A stretch of 49,983 nt of DNA from Oscillospiraceae bacterium (GTDB lineage: Bacteria > Bacillota > Clostridia > Oscillospirales > Ruminococcaceae), in assembly GCA_017547245.1 (NCBI GenBank), contig JAFYQD010000005.1, positions 1 through 49,983 on the forward strand, read 5' to 3'. Of this stretch, positions 24,442 through 33,603 are shown piece by piece. The position numbers were made by a program, and so were the translations under genes. The first letter of the stretch is position 1, and each line of letters begins with the position of its first letter. Below the pieces are notes generated by a model. That model was not told the origin of the DNA, searched no databases, and saw only the letters and a list, made by a program, of their open reading frames with translations.

Positions 24442-25569
24442 TTATCGTTCGGTTTTGCCTATCAAAGCCAGAACTTCGTCGGCAATGCGGCGGTTTGCGT
24501 CCAAAATGGCCATCTGTGCGGCATTGGCACCCAGTTCTTCCAAGCGACCGGGCTGACTTAAAATCCCGTTAACCACATCGCAAAGGCTCTGGCCGCTCAG
24601 GTCCTTTTCTTCCAGCACAACGGCGGCCTGACGGTTCTGGAGTGCCATGGCATTGTGGTACTGATGATTTTCGGCCACATTGGGCGAAGGAATCAGCACC
24701 GAAGCCTTGCCGGCGGCCTGCAGTTCGCTGATGGATGTTGCACCGGCACGGCTGATTACCAAATCGGCTGCAGCCATACAGTCGGGCATATCGTTGATGT
24801 ATTCACGGATGTCAAGGTGTTCGTTGGGATAGTTTGCGCCCTGTTCACGCAGGAACTGGGGCACATCTTCCACGCCATAGGCTCCTGTGGCATGGATGTG
24901 ATGAATATCATCCCGATGGCTGTTTTGTGCCATCAGGGTCGAAACAGCCTCGTTGATGCGGTCGGCGCCCAAGCTGCCGCCGAAAGAGAGAATACAGATG
25001 CGCTGGTCTACGCCCAGTCTGGCACGGGCAGCAGCACGGTCGCTGGTGAAAATTTCCTGGCGGACAGGATTGCCGGTAACAATGTATTCACGGCCCTGAG
25101 GCAGGTGTTTTTGGGCAGCCTCGGTAGCCAGCAGAACCTTGTCCACACGGGAACAAAGCGCCTTGGTGGTAAGTCCGGGAAAAGCATTCTGCTCGTGGGT
25201 AACGGTGGGGATGCCCATTTTGGCGGCAGTGGCCACCACGGGGCCGCTGACATAACCGCCTGTACCCATAACCACATCGGGGCCAAACTCTGCAATCAGC
25301 TTTTTGGCCCGGGAAGAGGCAGTCAGCAGCAGTGCAGCCGCCTGAATGTTCAGTTTAAGGTTGCGCAGACTGGGTTTGCGCTGCAGACCCATCACTCGGA
25401 TGGGCAAAAAGGCATAGCCTGCCTGAGGAACCAGACGGGCTTCCATTCCGCGCGGATTGCCGGCAAAACGAATGTCCGCTTCGGGATACTGGCTGCGGAT
25501 ATAATTTGCCACCGCCAGGGCAGGATTGATGTGACCGGCGGTTCCGCCGCAGGCAAACAAGATTTTCAT
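24442..25569 (-). CDS. murG: UDP-N-acetylglucosamine-lipid I N-acetylglucosaminyltransferase
   Basis: A 375-residue GT28 glycosyltransferase at the inner membrane face that makes lipid II from lipid I. The N-terminal CGGTAGHINPALA loop, THEQNAFPG near residue 125, SFGGSLGA near 194, SRAGATSISEL near 270 and AENHQ near 300 are all present. Length is typical. It follows ftsW by 38 bp with AAAGGA upstream. Confidence 0.96.
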   Translation of the reverse strand: MKILFACGGTAGHINPALAVANYIRSQYPEADIRFAGNPRGMEARLVPQAGYAFLPIRVMGLQRKPSLRNLKLNIQAAALLLTASSRAKKLIAEFGPDVVMGTGGYVSGPVVATAAKMGIPTVTHEQNAFPGLTTKALCSRVDKVLLATEAAQKHLPQGREYIVTGNPVRQEIFTSDRAAARARLGVDQRICILSFGGSLGADRINEAVSTLMAQNSHRDDIHHIHATGAYGVEDVPQFLREQGANYPNEHLDIREYINDMPDCMAAADLVISRAGATSISELQAAGKASVLIPSPNVAENHQYHNAMALQNRQAAVVLEEKDLSGQSLCDVVNGILSQPGRLEELGANAAQMAILDANRRIADEVLALIGKTER

Positions 25570-25607
25570 AAAATCGTCCTTTCAAAAACAGCTGCTGAAT
25601 GGTTTGC

Positions 25608-26753
25608 TTATTCTTTGGGCAGCGAACTTTGGCGCGACACCGACAGGATGACCCCCATCTGGGCCAGCAGCATAAGCAAAGCGGTGCCGCCATAGGAGAA
25701 GAACGGCATTGAAATGCCGGTGTTGGGAAGTATCTTGGTAACTACAGCGATATTAAGAATGACCTGCAGACCCACCTGTATGGTAAGACCCATCGCCAGC
25801 ATAGAACCAAAGCGGTCACGTGCCTTCAGGGCAATGGCAAAGCCACGCCAGATAAGCAGCGCAAACAGAAGAATGATGAACACCGCTCCAACAAAACCAA
25901 GTTCTTCGCAAACAACCGCAAAAACAAAGTCGTTCTGCGGTTCGGGCAGATAGAGATATTTTTGACGGGATTGACCGATGCCCAAACCCAGCAGCCCGCC
26001 CGAAGAGATGGCATAAAGCGACTGGATGGTTTGGTAACCTGCGCCCTGGGGATCCAGGAAGGGATCACGCCAATAGGCCAGACGGGTGGAGGCATAGGCG
26101 ATGATTTCCTCGTTGGTTGCCGCATAGGCAAGAAAAGCCAGCACGACAATGCCGACAGGAACAAACCACTTCAGGCTTGTGCCGCCCACATACATCATAA
26201 TAAAACCGATGGCGCATATCAAAACGGTAGCGGACAGATGGGGTTCCAAAACAAGCAGCATAACAATGGGACCCAGCACCACCCCAAAGGGCAATATACC
26301 GTATTTGAAGGTTTTCATTTTGGAATAGTTGACTGAAATAAGATGCGCATAGGTAAGAACGATCGTAAACTTCGCAATTTCAGAAGGCTGGAAGGTGATA
26401 AAACCAAGGTTTATCCACCGGTGAACATAGTTGATTTCCGGCATGAACAGAACCACGACCAGCAGCACAAAGGTTGCCGCAAGCAGCACCGGAATAAACT
26501 TGCGCAGCCAGTGGTAATCGGCGAAAGAAACAACCAGCATAGCCGCCACCCCGATCACCGCAAAGAACAGCTGGCGGGTTATAAAATGAAAGCTGTTGTC
26601 AAAATAGTAGTAAGCATAGGCATAGCTGGCCGAAAACATCATAACCAGACCTATGGTAAGAATGATCAGCACCAGTACCAGAAAGCTGTAGTCCACGGTG
26701 CCACGTTCGGCCTTTATCGGTTGGCCGTCATTCTTTATTTTTCTGCCAAACAC
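25608..26753 (-). CDS. ftsW: SEDS peptidoglycan glycosyltransferase FtsW/SpoVE
   Basis: A 381-residue polytopic SEDS protein that polymerises lipid II with a partner class B PBP. It has about ten helices, the extracellular AYWRDPFLDPQGAGYQTIQS block, EPQNDFVFAVVCEELGF and the C-terminal NTGISMPFFSYGG, all typical. The start is a GTG at 26753 after GGGGGG. Position between mraY and murG supports FtsW or SpoVE rather than RodA; the usual murD between mraY and ftsW is missing. Confidence 0.93.
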   Translation of the reverse strand: MFGRKIKNDGQPIKAERGTVDYSFLVLVLIILTIGLVMMFSASYAYAYYYFDNSFHFITRQLFFAVIGVAAMLVVSFADYHWLRKFIPVLLAATFVLLVVVLFMPEINYVHRWINLGFITFQPSEIAKFTIVLTYAHLISVNYSKMKTFKYGILPFGVVLGPIVMLLVLEPHLSATVLICAIGFIMMYVGGTSLKWFVPVGIVVLAFLAYAATNEEIIAYASTRLAYWRDPFLDPQGAGYQTIQSLYAISSGGLLGLGIGQSRQKYLYLPEPQNDFVFAVVCEELGFVGAVFIILLFALLIWRGFAIALKARDRFGSMLAMGLTIQVGLQVILNIAVVTKILPNTGISMPFFSYGGTALLMLLAQMGVILSVSRQSSLPKE

Positions 26754-26786
26754 CGCGGTCCCCCCTTTCTTTATGATACGCTGTGC

Positions 26787-27800
26787 TTACAGCATGGTGG
26801 CTGCCAAAACGGCAAGTGCGCCGCCGCAGATGCCCACTATCGAGAACATGATAACAATCTGAACTTCATTCATACCGCACATCTCAAAGTGATGATGGAT
26901 GGGCGACATTTTGAAAATGCGCTTGCCGTGGGTAAGTTTGAAGTAGGTGGTCTGAATAATAACCGACAGAACCTCGCAGATAAAGACGATGCCCACAGGA
27001 ATCAGGAAGATGGGCAAGCCCAGACCAAAGGCAATGGCAATCAGCATACCGCCCAGGAAAAGCGAACCGGTATCGCCCATAAACACCTTTGCTGGATAGA
27101 AGTTCCACACCAAAAAGCCGATGCACCCGGCAGCCAAAGCGGCGGCCATCAATGCGGCGCCCCACAGCTGCAGCATGGTGGCAATGATCATAAAGGACAA
27201 CGCTGCCACAAACACAAGCGAGGAAGCCAAACCGTCCAGACCGTCCGAAAGGTTTACGGCATTGACTGTACCGGAAATGATGATGACAATGGCAAAGGGA
27301 TAGAACAGCCAGCCAAGATCAAGCTGACCCATAAAGGGAATATCAACAATGGTGGAAAGACCGCCGTTAATCTGCATTGCAACGATATAGGCAGCCGAAA
27401 CGGCCAGCTGCATCAGCATTTTCTGTTTGGCAGTAAGGCCCATGTTCTGCTTTTTGACCACCTTGATGTAGTCATCCAAAAAGCCGATAAGACCAAACAA
27501 CAGCGCCATAATCATGCCATAAAGCACCCGTGCGCCCACAATGGCTGCGTTGGGCTGTTCGGCAAGGCCGGTGGCCTTGGCCATGATGGGCCAAGCAACC
27601 GCTACCGCAACGGTAATGCCCAGCATAAACATGATGCCGCCCATGGTTGGGGTACCCTGCTTTTTTTCGTGCCACTTGGGGCCAATGTCCAGAATGGTCT
27701 GGCCATATTTCAGCTTGCGCAGCCAGGGCACAATGCCCAGACCCGAAATTGCCGTTACGGCAAAGGCCGCAACCGCGGCAACAATCATCCATGTATTCAT
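26787..27800 (-). CDS. mraY: Phospho-N-acetylmuramoyl-pentapeptide transferase
   Basis: A 337-residue polytopic membrane enzyme that makes lipid I from UDP-MurNAc-pentapeptide and undecaprenyl phosphate. Visible motifs are KQGTPTMGG near residue 48, FLDDYIKV near 108, NAVNLSDGLDGLA near 185 and SPIHHHFE near 305. AGGAG lies ten bases before the ATG. Confidence 0.96.
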   Translation of the reverse strand: MNTWMIVAAVAAFAVTAISGLGIVPWLRKLKYGQTILDIGPKWHEKKQGTPTMGGIMFMLGITVAVAVAWPIMAKATGLAEQPNAAIVGARVLYGMIMALLFGLIGFLDDYIKVVKKQNMGLTAKQKMLMQLAVSAAYIVAMQINGGLSTIVDIPFMGQLDLGWLFYPFAIVIIISGTVNAVNLSDGLDGLASSLVFVAALSFMIIATMLQLWGAALMAAALAAGCIGFLVWNFYPAKVFMGDTGSLFLGGMLIAIAFGLGLPIFLIPVGIVFICEVLSVIIQTTYFKLTHGKRIFKMSPIHHHFEMCGMNEVQIVIMFSIVGICGGALAVLAATML

Positions 27801-27847
27801 ACGTCCGAAACTCCTTTTCCGTCACCAAAACATTTGGGGTCGGTTTT

Positions 27848-29218
27848 TCATTTGCTTTCCAGCTTTTTCTGCAAAGGCTGCAGGGCTTCTTCCAGCTTCA
27901 TGCCGCGGCTTGCCTTTGCCCACACCACATCGCCCTCTTTTATGCTGCCGCAAAGGGTTTCTGCCAAATCGGCCTTATCTTCAAACCAATATACCTCAGG
28001 GCTGCCGTTTTGTTTGGCGCCCTTAGCATACATTTGGCCCAGCTGACCATAGCAGTAAAGGACATCGGCAGATTCTGCGGCCAGCCGCCCCACCTGCAGA
28101 TGGCTTTGTTCCGCTATCTCGCCCAACTCCAGCATATCGGCCAGAAGGGCGATGCGGCGTCCACTGCAGGGATAAGTTTTCAAAGTATTAAGCGCAGCCT
28201 GCATGGAATCGGGGCTGGCGTTATAACAGTCTTCCACAATGGTGACCCCACCGCAGCGCACCACATGCTGGCGCATGCCCGAGGGCTGATAGTTCTGCAG
28301 TGCCCGGATACAGCTTTCAGCAGGGATGCCCAGTTTGCGGCCAACACCAAATGCCGCCAAGGCATTCAGTACATTGTGGCGTCCCACACAGGGAATGACC
28401 GCCGACCACTGCTGGCCCTCGGCCATGATAACAAAGGAAGTGCTGTCCCCTTCCTCTTTTATTTCTCCGCCGCGGATTGCGCAGGCAGGATTATCCACAC
28501 CGTAAAAAATCACATCAAGGCGCGGCTGCTGCACCGTTGCCAGCAGGTCGTTGTCACCGCACAAAAACAGGGGTGCGCCGTCTTCCAGGCCCTCGCATAG
28601 TTCCAGCTTTGCCTGCAGAATGTTTTCACGGCTGCCCAGCCTTTCGATGTGGGAAACACCAATGTTGGTGATAACACCGATGGTGGGATGCAGCGCCAAG
28701 GTCAGGTCAAGTATCTCGCCCAAGCCCTGCATACCCATTTCCACCACGGCTGCGCCATGGTCTGCGGTCAAACCGTAAACAGTAGCAGGAACGCCGATTT
28801 CGTTGTTCTGGTTGCCCTCGGTTTTGTGGGTGTTAAAGCCGGCCGAAACCACACAGGCAATGAAGTCTTTGGTGGTGGTTTTGCCTACGCTGCCGGTTAC
28901 GGCAATCAGGTTCAGCTCGGGGAATCGGTCACGATAAATCGAGGCCATATCCAGCAAAGCATCCTGGGTATCCATGACCTCCAGCAGTTTATCCGGGTCC
29001 ACATCCTCTACGGGCTGGTGTACCACCGCCGCCACAGCGCCCTGTTCCAAAGCGGCTTTGACAAAACGGTGTCCGTCAAAGTTTTCGCCCTTGAGGGCAA
29101 CAAACAAACAGCCCTGTGTCAGTTTTCGGGTATCGGTACAAATATGGGTAATGTCTGCCTCCACGGCGGCTTCTGCCCCCATTGCGGCGGCAAGCAGACT
29201 AAGTTTTACAGCTTCCAT
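27848..29218 (-). CDS. murF: UDP-N-acetylmuramoyl-tripeptide--D-alanyl-D-alanine ligase
   Basis: A 456-residue Mur ligase adding D-Ala-D-Ala to the UDP-MurNAc tripeptide. The N-terminal TDTRKLTQGCLFVALKGENFDGH, the P-loop GSVGKTTTKD near residue 110, TEGNQNNEIGVP near 135 and EDCYNASPDSM near 318 are typical. ATG 29218 is chosen from homology and the GAGAGGA site; the ATG ten codons earlier lacks support. Confidence 0.95.
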   Translation of the reverse strand: MEAVKLSLLAAAMGAEAAVEADITHICTDTRKLTQGCLFVALKGENFDGHRFVKAALEQGAVAAVVHQPVEDVDPDKLLEVMDTQDALLDMASIYRDRFPELNLIAVTGSVGKTTTKDFIACVVSAGFNTHKTEGNQNNEIGVPATVYGLTADHGAAVVEMGMQGLGEILDLTLALHPTIGVITNIGVSHIERLGSRENILQAKLELCEGLEDGAPLFLCGDNDLLATVQQPRLDVIFYGVDNPACAIRGGEIKEEGDSTSFVIMAEGQQWSAVIPCVGRHNVLNALAAFGVGRKLGIPAESCIRALQNYQPSGMRQHVVRCGGVTIVEDCYNASPDSMQAALNTLKTYPCSGRRIALLADMLELGEIAEQSHLQVGRLAAESADVLYCYGQLGQMYAKGAKQNGSPEVYWFEDKADLAETLCGSIKEGDVVWAKASRGMKLEEALQPLQKKLESK

Positions 29219-29257
29219 GGCCTTCCTCTCCGGCGGGAACACCGCCACTGGTTTGGC

Positions 29258-30691
29258 TTATTCTTTGCTCAACAGGCTCTGCACAATAACCTTTTCATCA
29301 AAATAGATGGTTTCATCCTTCAGAACCTGATAGTCCTCGTGGCCTTTTCCGGCCAGAAGAAGGATATCATCCTGCTGGCGATTTTGCAAGGCCCACAAAA
29401 TGGCTTCGTACCGATTTGGCAGCACCTTGCAGGGAACACCGCTGCCCTCTATTCCGGGCAGTGCGTCGTCAATGATGGCCTGTGGGTCTTCGTCACGGGG
29501 ATTATCGGATGAAAGAATAATATAATCGGAACCTTCGGCCACAGCTTTGGCCATTTTGGGACGTTTGGTGGCATCGCGGTTGCCCGGGCAGCCAAACAGG
29601 GTAACAATTCTGCCCTTGGCAAAGGGACGAAGGGCAGCCAGAATTTTCTCCAGACCGTCGGGGGTATGGGCATAGTCACGAATGATAAGGCCCTTGTCGT
29701 CGCTGTGGATGACCTCAGCACGGCCTTCCACACCCAGACAGTTGGTCAGGCTTTGGCAAACCTCCTCCAGCCCAAGGCCAAGGCCCACGCAGCAGGCGGC
29801 GGCAGCCATTGCATTCGAGACCGAAAAATCGCCCGGCATGGAAAGTTTTACCCGGGAAATAACCCCTGTGCCCACCACCGCAAAGCTGCTGCCCAACTGG
29901 GTGGGCTGCACATCGCTGGCGGTATAGTCGGCCTGATGGCTGCTGGTAGAGAAGGTGACCGAAGGACATTCAATTTCTTCCAGCAGGCGGCGGCCTGTGG
30001 GGTCATCCAGATTGATGACCGCCTTATCGCACATATCAAACAGACGCTTTTTGGCCTGATAATAGTTTTCCATGGTGTGGTGGTAGTCCAGATGGTCCTG
30101 GGTGAGGTTGGTAAACACCGCCGAAGCAAAGCGGCATCCCTCCAGCCGCCGCTGGTCCAACCCATGAGAGGACACTTCCATCACAGCATATTCACAGCCG
30201 GCCTGCACCATACGGGCAAAGGTGCTTTGCAGCACCATAGGGTCGGGTGTGGTGTATTTGGCAGGGATAATCATATCCCCGATTTCGGTATGAACGGTAC
30301 CGATGAGACCGGCCTTGCGGCCGCAATCGGTCAGAATATGGTGAATGAGGGTGGTGATGGTGGTTTTGCCATTGGTACCGGTTACCCCAACCAGTTTCAG
30401 CTTGGCAGCAGGGTTTCCGAACAGGTTGCCGCAGATGATGCCATAGGCAGCACGGGTGTTTTCCACAAGCACCTGGTTTTCAAGGCCAAGGTCACGCTGG
30501 CAGACCACGGCGGCTGCGCCCTGTTCCACCGCTTTGGCGGCATAGTTGTGGCCATCGGCCTTTTCGCCCACCATGCATACAAACAGGTCACCCGGCTTTA
30601 CCTGTCGGGAATCGATGATGACAGAACCGATGGCGCAATCGGCAGGAAGCCGGCTGCACTGCAGTCCTTCAAGCAACTGGTATAAATTCAT
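29258..30691 (-). CDS. murE: UDP-N-acetylmuramoyl-tripeptide synthetase, meso-diaminopimelate type
   Basis: A 477-residue Mur ligase adding the third amino acid of the stem peptide. It has IDSRQVKPGDLFVC at the N-terminus, the P-loop GTNGKTT at 105-111, TTPDP near 147 and MEVSSHGL near 171. The DNPR motif at 396-399 is the known marker of meso-diaminopimelate specificity (lysine-adding enzymes differ here), so the wall is predicted to be of the m-DAP type. Confidence 0.95.
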   Translation of the reverse strand: MNLYQLLEGLQCSRLPADCAIGSVIIDSRQVKPGDLFVCMVGEKADGHNYAAKAVEQGAAAVVCQRDLGLENQVLVENTRAAYGIICGNLFGNPAAKLKLVGVTGTNGKTTITTLIHHILTDCGRKAGLIGTVHTEIGDMIIPAKYTTPDPMVLQSTFARMVQAGCEYAVMEVSSHGLDQRRLEGCRFASAVFTNLTQDHLDYHHTMENYYQAKKRLFDMCDKAVINLDDPTGRRLLEEIECPSVTFSTSSHQADYTASDVQPTQLGSSFAVVGTGVISRVKLSMPGDFSVSNAMAAAACCVGLGLGLEEVCQSLTNCLGVEGRAEVIHSDDKGLIIRDYAHTPDGLEKILAALRPFAKGRIVTLFGCPGNRDATKRPKMAKAVAEGSDYIILSSDNPRDEDPQAIIDDALPGIEGSGVPCKVLPNRYEAILWALQNRQQDDILLLAGKGHEDYQVLKDETIYFDEKVIVQSLLSKE

Positions 30692-30720
30692 ATAGGGTAT
30701 CCCTCCCTGTTAAATCGACA

Positions 30721-32955
30721 TCAGCCGTCGGTAGTAAGATCCAAAAAGTCTACGGTAATAATGGTACCCGGGGGTACGCTTTCGCCTTCGGCCGGACTTT
30801 GGCGAACAGCCACCGCACCGGGAAGTTCGGAATCAACGCCTTTTATTCTGATGTTAAGACCGGCATTGACTATGGTTCGGTTGGCTTCGGCACCGCCAAG
30901 GCCCACAACACCGGGCACAACCACCAAATCCTGTTGACTGGTTTGGTCGGTATAAAGCACCACTGTGCCGCCACGGGGAATATCTTCGCCCTGGCTGGGA
31001 ACCTGTGCAACCACAGTGCCGCCATCGCCAACAATGCGTGCCTTCAGGGTTTTCTGGGTCAGGGCAGACTGTGCGTCATGGGGAACCATGCCCACATAAT
31101 TGCCTACCGTTATATCCATGTTGGCCATTTCTTCGTCGGTATATTCGGGGTCGATGCCCAGATAGGGCAGCACCTCGGAAAGAACCGCACCCACAACGGG
31201 TGCCGCAATGGTGGAACCAAAGGCATTTTCGAGAGTGGGTTCATCCAGCATAATCAGGCAGACGATTTGGGGATCATCGGCCGGAGCGATGCCTGCAAAC
31301 GAAAGAATGTTTTCGTTGCGGCCTGTCTGGATAAGCAGGTCAATTTTTTCGGAAGTACCGGTTTTGCCGCCGATGCGGTAACCGGGGATGGCGGCATTTC
31401 GGCCCGAGCCTTCCTTAACTACCATTTCGGTCAGATACTGCACGGTTTCGCTGGTTTCTTCCGAAACGACCTGACGCTTGGCAACCGGTCTGGTGGTGGA
31501 AAGAACATTTCCCTCGGGGTCCAGCACCTGTTTTACCACATAGGGCTGATATAGTGTGCCTCCGTTGACCGAAGCGCAGACAGCCGAACAAAGCTGCAGC
31601 GCACTTACTTTAAAGGTCTGGCCGAAGGAGGTGGAGGCCAGTTCCACGCCGCCTTCTTTGGTCAGATTGTTGTAACTTTGCACCAGACCTGCATTGTCGG
31701 CTTCGCCCGGCAGATCTATGCCGGTGGGTTCTGCAAGGCCATATCGTTCAAAGGCTTCGTAAAAATCGGCCCCGCCGATGCGTGCGCCAATGGCAATAAA
31801 GGCCGGGTTGCAGGAATTTTCGATAGCCTGGGTAAAGGTCTGCACCCCGTGGCCGGCTGCCTTCCAGCAGCCAAAACGGTTGCCGCTGACCACCGTGCTG
31901 CCGGTGCATTCAAAGGTATCATACATGCTGACCACGCCGTTTTCCAGTGCGGTGGCTGCAGTGACAATTTTGAATACCGAACCGGGTTCGTACGGGTCGC
32001 TGATAACCTTGTTGCGCCACTGGTCATATTGTGCCTGACGCAAAAAGTTATTGTATTCCTCGCTCCCCTTTTCCATGGTTTCCAGCTGGGCCTGTTTTTT
32101 GGGGTCACCCAGTGCCAGAGGATTGTTGGGGTCAAAGTCGGGCGCGGTGGCCATGGCCAGCACTTCGCCGGTGTTGGCGTTCATGATGATGCCAGCTGCG
32201 CCGTTCTTTACATTGTGTTCAATTACAGCTGTTTCCAGATGTTTTTCCAGATAGTGCTGTACCGTTTCGTCTATGGTCAGTACAAGGCTGTTGCCTTTTT
32301 TTGCTTCGTAAAGTTCTTTGTACTGGAAGTCAAGGTCGGTGCCCATGGCGTTCTGGGCCGACACCTTGCGTCCCGGAGTGCCCGCCAGCACCTCTTCGTA
32401 ATAAGCTTCAAGGCCATAGGCGCCCTTGTTTTCGCTGCCGGTAAAGCCCAGCACCTGTGCCGCCAAATCGCCGTAAGGATAGTAGCGCTTGGTGTCTTCT
32501 TCCAGCGTAATACCTCTGGTATTCAGCCTTTCGGCCAAGGCCAGAACAGCCTGTGCCGTTTCTTCTTCCACCTTGGTTTTTATCAGCTCGTAATAACGCT
32601 TTTCGTTGGCGCAGCGTTTTACCACTTCTTCTTTATCCACACCCAAAATCTCTGCGAGGCCGTTGGCAATGTCCTCTACCTCGTCATCTTCGATATAGGC
32701 AGGAACCAAAATGACATTCCACACCGTGGCGCTGGTGGCCAAAGGCTTGCCGTTGCGGTCATAGATGGTGCCGCGGTCGGCATTGATGGTGACCGAACGC
32801 ATCTGTTGTGCGGCGGCCTGCTGCTGGTATTTCTGACCATCGGTAATCTGCAGCACACTAAGCTGATATATCAGCACACCCATACAAAACACCGTCATAA
32901 CAAGCATGACGAAGATCATACGGCAGCGCATCTTTTTTCCGGGATCTCTTGCCAT
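30721..32955 (-). CDS. Class B penicillin-binding protein with two PASTA domains (PBP2B/SpoVD type)
   Basis: A 744-residue bitopic transpeptidase. One N-terminal membrane helix (about 12-32) is followed by a pedestal domain with RGTIYDRNGKPLA, then the transpeptidase domain with SVFK (326-329, catalytic Ser), SCN (381-383) and KTGT (531-534). Two PASTA domains lie at about 617-670 and 676-740. It would pair with the neighbouring FtsW. In spore formers the gene in this position may be vegetative PBP2B or sporulation-specific SpoVD, and only one copy is present here, so I leave the symbol open. ATG 32955 follows GGAGG; an in-frame GTG upstream overlaps that site. Confidence 0.92.
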   Translation of the reverse strand: MARDPGKKMRCRMIFVMLVMTVFCMGVLIYQLSVLQITDGQKYQQQAAAQQMRSVTINADRGTIYDRNGKPLATSATVWNVILVPAYIEDDEVEDIANGLAEILGVDKEEVVKRCANEKRYYELIKTKVEEETAQAVLALAERLNTRGITLEEDTKRYYPYGDLAAQVLGFTGSENKGAYGLEAYYEEVLAGTPGRKVSAQNAMGTDLDFQYKELYEAKKGNSLVLTIDETVQHYLEKHLETAVIEHNVKNGAAGIIMNANTGEVLAMATAPDFDPNNPLALGDPKKQAQLETMEKGSEEYNNFLRQAQYDQWRNKVISDPYEPGSVFKIVTAATALENGVVSMYDTFECTGSTVVSGNRFGCWKAAGHGVQTFTQAIENSCNPAFIAIGARIGGADFYEAFERYGLAEPTGIDLPGEADNAGLVQSYNNLTKEGGVELASTSFGQTFKVSALQLCSAVCASVNGGTLYQPYVVKQVLDPEGNVLSTTRPVAKRQVVSEETSETVQYLTEMVVKEGSGRNAAIPGYRIGGKTGTSEKIDLLIQTGRNENILSFAGIAPADDPQIVCLIMLDEPTLENAFGSTIAAPVVGAVLSEVLPYLGIDPEYTDEEMANMDITVGNYVGMVPHDAQSALTQKTLKARIVGDGGTVVAQVPSQGEDIPRGGTVVLYTDQTSQQDLVVVPGVVGLGGAEANRTIVNAGLNIRIKGVDSELPGAVAVRQSPAEGESVPPGTIITVDFLDLTTDG

Positions 32956-32970
32956 CTGCGTTTCCTCCAC

Positions 32971-33050
32971 AGCCGTTTCTCTTGTTCGAAACGGCTTAAA
33001 TAAAAGAAAAGCTAAGAGCTAAGAAAATCATTTCCTTAACCCTTAGCCGA
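32971..33050 (-). promoter_or_regulatory. Two hairpins, one terminator-like, between ftsL and the PBP gene
   Basis: In the 107-bp gap, a long imperfect hairpin (about 33011-33047; outer arms GCTAAG/CTTAGC) ends in a minus-strand TTTTCTTTTA tract like an intrinsic terminator. A second, perfect 9-bp hairpin (32971-32979 with 32988-32996) stands right before the Shine-Dalgarno site of the PBP gene. Confidence 0.55.
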
Positions 33051-33062
33051 TTTAATCATATT

Positions 33063-33557
33063 TTATTTCAGTTTCAGGTATTCCATGATTTCCCCTGCTG
33101 TGCCGGAAATCATCTCTGCACCGGTCTTTTCCTGACCCTTTGTTGTGATACGGCTGCGGTCCTGTTCATGCATGTTCACATAGGTGATCTGGTCGGCTTC
33201 CATTTTGGAAAGGCCAAGCTTGGTTACAGCGTATTCTTCCAACTTCTGTGAAGAGCCGGCACTGGTAATCTGAGCCGAAAGACGGGTGCTTTCGCTTTCC
33301 AGCGCGGTAAGGCGCGACTGCGCCGAACTGATTTGGGTAGAAAGTTCGGAAAGAACCACCTGGCTGTAAATGACCATAACGATCATAACCACCATCAGCA
33401 AAACCAGACCCAGTTTGGTCAGCGGGTTCGACTTGGCAACCGGGCGTCGGTTGGAAACGACCTTAAGCTGAGGCTGTCTGCGAGTCTCAGAGGCAGTCTT
33501 GGGGACTTCGGATGCTTCAAAACGGGAAAAATCATATGCAACGTTGTTGACTGCCAT
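33063..33557 (-). CDS. ftsL: Cell division protein FtsL-like
   Basis: A 164-residue bitopic protein: a cytoplasmic N-terminus of about 47 residues, one membrane helix at about 48-66, and a periplasmic coiled coil (LSTQISSAQSRLTALESESTRLSAQI) followed by a KLGLSKMEADQITYV segment typical of FtsL/DivIC proteins. Its place between rsmH and the PBP gene is the standard position of ftsL. Sequence conservation in this family is low, so the call rests on topology and context. Confidence 0.85.
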   Translation of the reverse strand: MAVNNVAYDFSRFEASEVPKTASETRRQPQLKVVSNRRPVAKSNPLTKLGLVLLMVVMIVMVIYSQVVLSELSTQISSAQSRLTALESESTRLSAQITSAGSSQKLEEYAVTKLGLSKMEADQITYVNMHEQDRSRITTKGQEKTGAEMISGTAGEIMEYLKLK

Positions 33558-33603
33558 TCTCTGTCGACTCCTCTCTTCTTACATTTCCCTTATGGGATGG
33601 GGC

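Noticed and set aside
26343-28046. Plus-strand open frame of 567 codons opposite ftsW, mraY and murF
   Set aside because: It spans three well-supported minus-strand genes and has low-complexity composition rich in His, Gln and Asn, typical of antisense frames.
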